Shown here in pieces: positions 48,101 through 56,567 of a DNA stretch of 56,567 nt; the stretch's first letter is position 1, and each line of letters starts with the position of its first letter. The position numbers were made by a program, and so were the translations under genes. The stretch is from Gnetum montanum (lineage: Eukaryota; Streptophyta; Gnetopsida; Gnetales; Gnetaceae): assembly GCA_015680685.1 (NCBI GenBank), contig MNCI01001334.1:349914-406480 (forward strand), in the 5' to 3' direction. The notes beneath the pieces were generated by a model. It had not been told where the DNA came from. It ran no database searches and saw nothing but the letters and a program-made list of their open reading frames with translations.

Positions 48101-51100
48101 AGTTATGCCCTACGATGGTATATAGGACCTGGTCCACAAATGATAATGGAAAATAATATTTGAAGGTTTCCATGTTCAATAGCTTGAAGTATATGTAGAT
48201 TCTTCATTTTCCTCCTTTCTTTGATACAATTATGAGTGGGCTAATCCACTCACCATCTACAATGGGATAAATGAACCTTGCCTTAAGAAGTTGTTTCACT
48301 TCTTCCCTAACAACTTGCTTAAGTTTTGGACTCAACCTTCTTTCCAGTTGCCTCTTTGGCTTGATGAAGGAGTTTTTGTAAATTTAATGTTAGCATATCA
48401 ATGGATCTATCCTTGTTCACTCATGATATGACCAAACAAAGGCTTTTGAGCATTTTTTTTACCACTTTTAGCAACCTGCTTTTTTGATCTTAAGTGAGAT
48501 TGACATTGATAATTACCAACTTGACATTGTCAAGAAAACCATACTCTAGAGTTGCTAGTAAAGTCTTGAGTTCAAGGGACTCATGCTTAAAATGATCAGG
48601 GATTTTCAACTCTTCCCAATCCATCTTATTCTATGCATGGGAGAGTTAGTTATGTGTGACATAAATGTCATAAAAATACGATTGCTTAATTTATCACTTT
48701 CATCATTTTCTTAAATAATATAATGGAACATTTTCTTACATAATATTATGGAAAATCATAAATACTTAATAAATGAATTAACTAGTAAATAAAAATTAGT
48801 ACTATCAAATAAAAAAAGGAAAATAGAAAACTTTTATTAATAGGAGAGAGTACTGTAACACCCTCTAGGTTATCTTCTTATGTCACTTAAGCCTTACAGG
48901 CAATCTAGCACTACCACCATGGTTAGACTATCTAGCCAAAGAGGTGATCAATCCCTTCTTGTCCCGCTTCACCTAGCTACTATCACTTGCCTTTCCTATC
49001 TCTACAACTCCATGCCCAACATGACCTCTAAACCCAACCTTAAATGACATAGGTTAAACCCTTTTCTGAGGGATACATGAATAATCGTAACTCCTCATAA
49101 CAAGGTTTCCCTTCATTTTTGAAGGTTAATTACATTGTTTACAATTGTTTCCACCCTTAATGAGGAATGAGATGTTACATTATAGATCTACTCTATTTCA
49201 CTCATATTATTAACATAAGTACTTCTGAGGCTCTCTACTGGTTCAATGAATACTTTTGAATTAGATATGATATTTGTTGTCAGCGACTAGACACTTTCCT
49301 ATTTGTTAGTTGCTACATACAAACACCTTTGAACATATGACACCTCAGCATACTTATTGCAAGATTTGAAAGATGTACTTTACATGGCTCATATACTTTT
49401 CACGCAATGGCACCTTATGTTGGTGTATGCGATGCATGGAACTAACTTCTTCTCTATTTTCTGAATTTGTTTTCCTTAGAGATTTCTAAGGAAAAATCTC
49501 TAATTCCCATCTTGACATTAATTAGACTAAGCCAAGCCCTTCCCATGATAATAGAGATTTCCTTCTTACAATTATCCACATGGATCACAAGGAAATCTAT
49601 TGAGTAAGACCAACCATAAATGAACACTATAATGTCTTAAACCAATTCCAAAGGGATAGTGATGGATTGATCTACAAGCTTTAATGTGATATTGCATTTA
49701 TTAAGTGGAGATAGGTTCAAGTTCTTGTACATCTCTTGAGAAATTAAGTTCACTCTAGAACTTAAATCCAGTAGAGCCTTGTATGGATTATTTCTTATGT
49801 TCTACTAATAAATTAAGGAACTTGCAAGATTAGATCATTTCTTGAAAAGGAAAACTATCATGATCCAATCTATAACTACATGGGTTAACATGATAGTATC
49901 AAAATTAGAGGATTTTTGGTTTGAGGGTGGCTTGAGAGTAATTTCAAAAGTAGGAAAAGTAAGGTTAGTAGCTATGAGTGTCTGTGAGGGTTTTTATGGA
50001 ATGTTTGTTCTAAAGAAAGTCCTCTTTCAAGTCTTATGCTTAGAACCACTCAAATGGATAGTCATATATAAATTAACTTCCCTTAAGCAATTTTGTTGCT
50101 ATGGTTATGGTGAAATCTCTCCTTACATAGATGAAATAGATGGTAAGGGTGTGGTGTTAGATGGTGCAAGGTGTGTTGGTGGATATGAAGGATGAGTGAA
50201 AGGAGACTCATTTCTTAGAGTATGCATTCTATAATATTTAGAAGGGTAGTAGTGATGCAAGAGAAAGAGTGTGGCTTATAAAGCCATGAGGAGATACAAG
50301 TTACTAGACATAAGATCCATCAAGGTCTGGTTACCAATAAGGATATTACTACTACAGTGGTGGCATCCCCTAAGATTGTGATTTTTTCCATTGCTAATAC
50401 TACTCCTAAAGTTAAGGAGGTGCTTCACTTGGATAATATAGTGTTTGGTGGAACTACTACCTGTAATTGCCTTATGGGTAAGGCAATCTTCTAGGTGTTT
50501 GTTTCTTTGCAAAATTTGGGTTTAAGACATACACCCCAGATTTCTATAGATGTGATAACATAAGAAAACATCCTTTGGAATGTTTGTATTGGAAAATATC
50601 ACATCCATCATCATCCATTTCTGAATTTGCAACCTCATTAGCAACTAAAACCTTACCTTTTGTTGATAATAAACCCTTTCTGTGTCTTTCTTTCTCCTTC
50701 TATCTTAATCACTACTTTCCTACTTTGTCTTCTCCTCCAAAACTTTAAGAGTAGTTTGGAACTTCTCATCTAATGAGTCATACATTTTATCTACCTTGGT
50801 AGATATTTCAGTAACATATTTTTATATCAATAAGATCTTCCTTTGCATCACTTCATCTAGTGGTGCCTCCTCCTTTGAATCTCAAAAACATACCTCCCTC
50901 TTGCAAATGAAGGGGATCCCTATTGTATTTCTCTACACTTTCATGTTTTCTTAGCTTCTCCCCCCCCCCTTTTGCCATCTATTCAATCAACTTTTGAATA
51001 AGATGGGCTCACATTTCCAAAAGTCTCTCTTGGCCATAAACCCTGATAGTTTCTTTAGTTTTTTTAAAGACCATCTATAATATAGTAAAGATACTCCCTT

Positions 51101-52689
51101 TGAGAGAATCCATGGCCTAAGCATTGATGCAAGAGAAAGTAGTACAAGCTGAAGGCTACATCTAAGGATTCATGATTTCTTCATTTCCATCATTGAATTT
51201 GCTTTTTCAGGTTGGACACTTGGGAGTACATTTGGTACTTTTCATTGAATAGCTGTAACATGGTTCTCCACCTACAAATGGATTTCAGTTCCAAGGATTG
51301 GTACCAACTTTCTACTTCCTTGATGAGTGTACTTTGGAATAGTTTGAGGTTTTTTTATTCATTCTCAATGTTTTGTAAGGTGCAAGCATCATGGAAAGCT
51401 TGCAAATGATGTTCGTGATTAGCATTATATCCTCCTTCAATCTTGGAAATATTGTTCATATTCAACTATTTAATCCTACTATCCTTTTAGTGCCTAGTGG
51501 GAATTAAAATTTCTTTTAAAATTTTAAGCATGTTTCCAATAGCTAGAAATGACTCATTATAGTCATTACATTCATGGTGGCCCCCTATCCTGGCCATGCT
51601 ATATATGATGATTCCTATTGTGCCTTCATTGCCAGTGATGCTCCTGGTGATGCTCCAATTCCCTTTCCTCTTGTGGTTGTCTATGCTCCTAGCTTCTATT
51701 TCTATATTGTGATCTCTGATCATCTTCATCTCCATCTCAATCCTAACCACACCTTCTTCTGTCTTAGCCATAACTCCTCAAATTATACTTTGATGATGAG
51801 AAGGATGGTAAAGATGAAGGACAAGGATTATGGTGCCTACTAGTTCTTCTCTTATGGTCCCTTTTGCATTCTCTTTCCTTGTCTTTGTCTTGTTCTTTTT
51901 CTTTAGATGAACGACTATGAGATCTTTGCTTTGATGTTCTTTGGGCCTTGTGCTCCATCCTTCCCTCACCTTGGTTGTTGTTCAATGTGGACTACAACCA
52001 TTGGTAAAGATTTTCATCCTCAATAAAAGGAGGGGAATCTATATTTTGAGATAGACTTAAGAAAAGATCAAGGTCCTCTTTTTGTGGTTGTAGAAATAGG
52101 ATGAACAACTATGAGACTTGTCTTTTGAAGTTCTTTGACCCTTTAACTCTATCCTCACCTCACCAAAGTTCTCCAAGGTTGACTATAATCTTTGGGAAAG
52201 GGTTTCCTTCTTAACAAAGGGAGGAGAATCTGTGTACTAAGAAAACCATGAGAAGAAATCATTTCCCTTCTTTGGAAAATGTCGAAATGATGGTGTTGGG
52301 ATACCTTTACCCTTGGAGGCTTTAGAGCATGCATCAATGCATTTGTCTTTCTAGATATATGCTTCTGTAGGTTGATAGTCCCTAGGCACTTAATACATTG
52401 TCTCATACTTAGGCATTGTTGCTTCAATGTGTAGTCTAATGAATTGGGTCATGCAAATGGCAAGAATAGATCGATTGAGAGGTAGCATAATGCTACCTCA
52501 CATGTCTCTCTAGCATAACTACTCATCATGATGGAGGATGAAGATGAATTCTAGATAAGAAGGATCCAAATGGGCATAAATCACCCTTAACTATTGAGGC
52601 TTCTCATCGGTAGTCTTTTAAGTTCTATCTTGTTGTTAATTAGATTCATCGGTGCATGGTGAAGATTCATTCCTACGAGCAAAAGCCAT
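45166..52689 (-). mobile_element. Ty3/gypsy LTR retrotransposon relic
   Basis: The order on the minus strand is gag, protease, RT, RNase H, integrase, which is Ty3/gypsy order. Gag can start at the ATG at 52689-52687 (MAFARRNESS). A basic region lies at 51.98-51.5 kb, and the gag core with an ESWYQSLELKSI segment near 51.3 kb. Protease near 49.75-49.45 kb has LDLSSRVNLIS in place of the usual DLGAS, then IIMGRAWL. RT near 48.36-47.77 kb has VVREEVKQLLKARFIYPIVD and VEVFMDNFFTYVTSF. RNase H at 47454-47215 has DAQLNYTIIEKKLMVVVYAL. Integrase traces follow to about 45.9 kb. There are many stops and shifts. It is inactive. Confidence 0.8.
48854..49179. mobile_element. Candidate solo LTR inside the gypsy relic
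   Basis: A 326-base block bounded by TGTAACA (followed by CCC, a common plant LTR start) and TGTTACA, a 7-base inverted terminus. It lies between the protease and RT parts of the gypsy relic and adds no recognisable coding sequence. No clear target-site duplication was seen. Confidence 0.45.
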
Positions 52690-54330
52690 ATTAGTAATAT
52701 GTATTAAGTGTGCCTTTGAGATCATTTTGTTATTATTTTGTATTCGAAAAATATCTTTGTTATGTTTCCCTTACAACGATTTTGTATGAATTCATTAATT
52801 AATAATATTTAGCACACTTAGTTAAACTAAATCCCTAGAAATGACACTAATGATGAATGAGAGGTACCTACTATGTCCAACCATATAAATCACAAAGATT
52901 CACTAGTGATCTCGTCGAATTTTGTAGAGTTAGTTATCTAAGTTGCTAATATTTTTAAATAATGAATTGAGTAGTTGCAAGTTGTTGTCTTTTGAATCCA
53001 TACTTGTGTTTTAATTGTATGTATGGTTAAGTATTGTTAAAGCATAGGATATTTATTTTCATGATTATTTTCTCCTAATTGCTAGGTGATTAAATGAAAT
53101 TTTAATGATTAAATTATTTAAGTAATAAAATATATCATTAACTAATTCTCCTAATGTGGAGTATCTATTTTCACTTACTGTACATATCCTAAACTATATT
53201 TTTGTTGTTGGGTTACCAAGTGTATACTACTAGGCATACCAAATATCGACTACTGTAATTACTAAGTGTTAATACATTATGCTCAAAATGGTCATCCTCA
53301 TGTGCTTATAAATAATGACATTAATTAATTAATTAAGAACACTAATGTAATGTGCATGTAATGTAAAGTACTAAAAAGAATCAAGAAACTAGTCTAAGTG
53401 TTGCAATGGATGTAAGAAATCTTGATTTTATTCTTGATTATGCCAATGTGTTTAGGTACATGAGCACTCAAATAAAACTTTGTAGAATCTCATATATCCA
53501 TGCTATGGGCACTTAGAGGGAAAATATGCTAACCTCAAGGGAAGAAATTGTAAGATTTCAACTAACTCTACAATTGAAAGGTGCTATAAATGTGAGGGGT
53601 ATACATATTTATATTGGCAATGACTATGTTAGTGTCGACATATTTGTGTCAACACATCTTAGCATGCATCAATGGGGTTGCATCAACGGGCATGCATTGA
53701 CACTTCCTATCTTATTAATGTTTCATCACCATCACATAACTAGGGAACGTTAATCTATCGATTTGGTTTGTAGAAGTGGTGGGGATGGGGTTCTATTAAG
53801 TTTAAAATTCAAAGTACATTATATATCCCTTCAATAACAAAGAAGCTCAAAAAACAACAATGAAAAGGAAAATCCCATCCTTTTAATAATAAAGAAGCTC
53901 CAAAAATAGCAATGAAAAGAAAAGGTCTAATAGGTTTAACAATTCACTTGCAAGTGTTTATCCTTCTAACCAATCCTCAAAGGCTTCCCTTGTGTGGTAG
54001 GAAAATTATTGCCTTGGCTTTGTTTAGAATGCCTTTGTTGTTTTCACTTCTTACTAAATACTTATTAACAACCACAAAGAGTGAAGAAAAAATGTAAGCA
54101 ACAATGGTAATTCAAGGTTTCATCTTATGTGAGTGCAAAGTAATTAGAGGTTACTGAAGAAGAAGCAATGCAATTGGAACAAACAATGTATAAAAGTATT
54201 CTTTTGGATAGACATAACTTGGGATGTCCATGTCACATAAGCTAGGTTCAATGTGTCATATCATGTTTTTTGAAAAAGACAAAGGATGTAGCCAAAGACA
54301 CTATGACATTTGATGGCTAGTATGTCATAT
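52690..54330. other. No recognised gene
   Basis: AT-rich DNA upstream of the gypsy gag start. The 5' LTR and primer-binding site should lie here, but I could not align it convincingly to 44.15-45.16 kb. Short open frames are not recognisable. Confidence 0.4.
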
Positions 54331-54340
54331 GACTCTGCCC

Positions 54341-54506
54341 CACACATGGAGAGTTTACTACCAAGTGAGGTTGTACAATCATTTCCATAAGTTCATTGTA
54401 TAGAAATTCTTAGAGTGCACTCATGCTCCCCGCACATGGAGAGTTGACAAGCTCTCAACTAGTAAATGAGCTTGTACAATAAGTTCACAATACAAAAATT
54501 CATAGT
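54341..54506. repeat. Tandem duplication, about 75-base unit
   Basis: The units at 54341-54414 and 54431-54506 share 'cacatggagagtt', 'gttgtacaat / cttgtacaat' and 'aagttca...ataNaaattc.tag'. Confidence 0.75.
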
Positions 54507-54519
54507 TTACCTAATAGTA

Positions 54520-54965
54520 CATGGGTATGAGCTTGCTAGCCACTATTCATGCTGAGCTTTCTACCATTGGAAACCATTTTTATTTAACTTTGTTGAAAAT
54601 AATAAATTTTGTGGTCTTAAAATGCTCCATGTCATAGTAGGTTAACCAGAAAAAGCTCATGGGAATTCTCCATGTGCATATTACCGAGATCTGAGTTTGA
54701 TGTAACTACTGCATTAGAGTTCATACAGGACAGAACTCAGCTCAGATGAGTTGAACATATGCAAGGGGCATCAATAGCTCATGGGTATGAGTTTACTAAC
54801 CACTATTCATACCCTTAATATCCTTTTTATTTGACTTCAGTGAGTTTTTTAAATTTTGTAGTCCAAAAAATCTCTCATATGAATTCTCTATGTGCATACT
54901 ACAAAGATTTGAGTTTGAGATGACTACAGTATCAGACTTCATACAAGACAAAACTCAGCTTACAG
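54520..54965. repeat. Tandem duplication, about 190-240-base unit
   Basis: The units at 54520-54757 and 54780-54965 share 'catgggtatgag', 'ctaNccactattcat', 'ttttatttNactt', 'gaattctcNatgtgcata', 'gagtttga' and 'ttcatacaNgacaNaactcagct'. The second is shorter. Non-coding. Confidence 0.75.
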
Positions 54966-56200
54966 AGCATCAGTTTTCACTTCCTCCTCCTACATATTGA
55001 ATGCCTTCAACTACTGTTCTTAGCCACTCTCCTTGTTTCTGCTTTCCATCTCCCATGCTGTTGGGTTTGCTCAAAAGTCTCAATGAATTTTCTGAGAATA
55101 ACCTGTTTACTATTCACACAATTTGTAGTTGATCTTTTTTGTAACATTTTTGACAGTGGTAGCACCTTCTAATGTAATGGTGCCAGATAGTTAGAGAAGG
55201 TTACCCAACTACACTGAGAGCTTGTCTGTCTCATGGTTAAGCTCAATGTCTGCAGCTGCAAGTCTTGCTAACATCCAGACTGTTACTGGAATCATGAGCA
55301 GATTTGGGAGTCCAGATCCCAAAACTTTCAGCAGCCGCAGCAGCAATGTTGAAGTGTGTAGATTGCAACCCAAAAAATCTTGTAGTTGAGGGATGTATTT
55401 GCTCGACGATGAGCCCTTGTGGATTATGCTCTGAGTTTTGACTGTCCACAATGTTGGGTGAGCCCACCTCTTATGCGACTGTAGACGAAGCTATGCATGC
55501 ATCGACAAATATCAAGCTCTTAAAAATCTTTTAGTTTAGGAATGTCTAAATCAAATTTAAATTCTATCAAACAAAAGTGAACAAGATGAAACAATCTCTT
55601 TATTAAAAAGAAATTTCTTCCATGTTGTCTAGAGCTCCCCTCCAATGAAGAGAAAGCAAAAATAACTTAATCTACAGTTTTGGATTTGTGTGAGGATCTG
55701 CAGCGTAGCTTATGCGATTGATGTCAAGCTACAAAAAAATAGACCACCTCAGTGGAACCAAATGCTAAAAATCAGCATGGGGTTTTGCTGGACTCTTAGG
55801 TCTGTTCTATTTTTTTGTCACCTACCAACATTCTTCCTCGCAATGATAACGAAACCGGTAATTTCTAGTTTCAGTTTCCAGTTACAAAATTTCCCGCTCC
55901 AAACCTGGCATTCAAATGTAAGTGGGAACATCCAAGGTAAACCTCTTTTGATCTCCCTTGACCTTTATGACCTTCCTAGCCTAGTTGACCGAAACAGTTT
56001 ACGTGGCAAAGCTTGCGCAAGGCATGCCATCATGTCCATATGAATGAACTTTTGGAATATGCATTGAGATAATAAAAAAAATTCATAGATATTGGAATTA
56101 TTATTTTTAGGTTAAATAGAAGATAATTCAAGGCTAGTAGTACAATCTTTACTCATACAAGGTAGATATTAGAATTGTTGCATGTTGATATTTGGTTTCA
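54966..56200. other. Unrecognised region with two modest open frames
   Basis: A minus-strand frame (55467-55243) has an alanine run and reads like ordinary protein (FFGLQSTHFNIAAAAAESFG), but I do not recognise it. An overlapping frame also stays open. A + strand frame of 117 codons runs 55690-56043 with no recognised motif. Neither has supporting splice or domain evidence. Confidence 0.3.
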
Positions 56201-56268
56201 TCATGTCTTTCACCTTCATAGCAGACCCCATTTTGTTAAGACAATGCTAGGATGATGATGATGATGTT
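56200..56268 (+). mobile_element. RTE-type LINE 3' tail
   Basis: Reads 'gcagaccccattttgttaag', then 'acaatgctagg' and five GAT units. It matches the end of the RTE copy at 17.9 kb (cattttgttgggataaggctaggatgatgatgat). Confidence 0.6.
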
Positions 56269-56567
56269 TTTGTCTTTAATTCTCAATATTTTGTTGGTAA
56301 AATTGAAGCTTTTTTTCTTTTTTCCTTTTTGGTATTTGTACTTCATTTTGCTACATCTCCAGAACTTTCTCTATAACAAGTTTCCAAGCTTATTCTAAAT
56401 TTAATATTCCATCAATATTATGGATATCTCAATTTTGTAACTAAAATCATCCTTCATGATGATTTCTCCTATGATCTTATTGTTATTTTTATTTCTTAAG
56501 TAAATATTAATAACTAATACATTTATTTAGCTTCTGATGAGTGGCGAGGTACCCCTACACTCAACCA
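56269..56567. other. Nothing recognised
   Basis: AT-rich sequence to the end of the window, with no coding or repeat signal that I could support. Confidence 0.5.

Overview
The window looks like nuclear DNA of a seed plant. It is AT-rich, has one gene with very long introns and is packed with old retroelements. The size of the introns and the density of degraded LINE and LTR elements suggest a large genome such as a gymnosperm, but that is inference. No bacterial-type operon, CRISPR array or intact transposon was seen.

The only recognisable host gene is on the + strand between about 8.8 and 38.4 kb. Thirteen exon pieces match, in order, the second half of the Rossmann fold, the CP1 editing domain, the catalytic core, the KMSKS region, the anticodon-binding domain and the C-terminal Cys4 zinc finger of a bacterial-type, organelle-targeted isoleucyl-tRNA synthetase (the plant OVA2 type). 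Exon phases fit across nearly every junction. The copy is nevertheless broken: four in-frame TAG codons, at least four frameshifts (one inside KMSKS), lost catalytic-core residues and one exon not found. The HIGH-motif exons are not in the window. The last three exons are intact with good splice sites. I therefore call it a decayed pseudogene, or a gene whose 5' and middle parts have decayed.

Layout. 1-8.2 kb: a CpG-rich palindrome cluster, two diverged LTR-like repeats, a piece of RTE-type LINE endonuclease and tRNA-derived SINE sequence. 8.8-38.4 kb: the IleRS exons, whose introns hold L1-type LINE pieces on both strands (about 21.3-25.3 kb antisense, about 31.3-35.4 kb sense, a short one near 12.6 kb) and RTE 3' tails. 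39.1-40.3 kb: an antisense L1-type LINE 3' fragment. 40.4-45.2 kb: two diverged direct repeats resembling LTRs around an antisense coiled-coil-rich relic. 45.2-52.7 kb: an antisense Ty3/gypsy relic (gag, protease, RT, RNase H, integrase), interrupted by a candidate solo LTR. 52.7-56.6 kb: no recognised gene, local tandem duplications and one more RTE tail.

A theme across IleRS and the LINE relics is that the reading-frame stops are mostly TAG at places where the family has Gln or Trp. This is what C-to-T decay at methylated CHG sites would give (CAG to TAG, CTGG to CTAG). The organism would be silencing these sequences by DNA methylation, and the IleRS middle exons appear to have decayed in the same way as the transposons around them.
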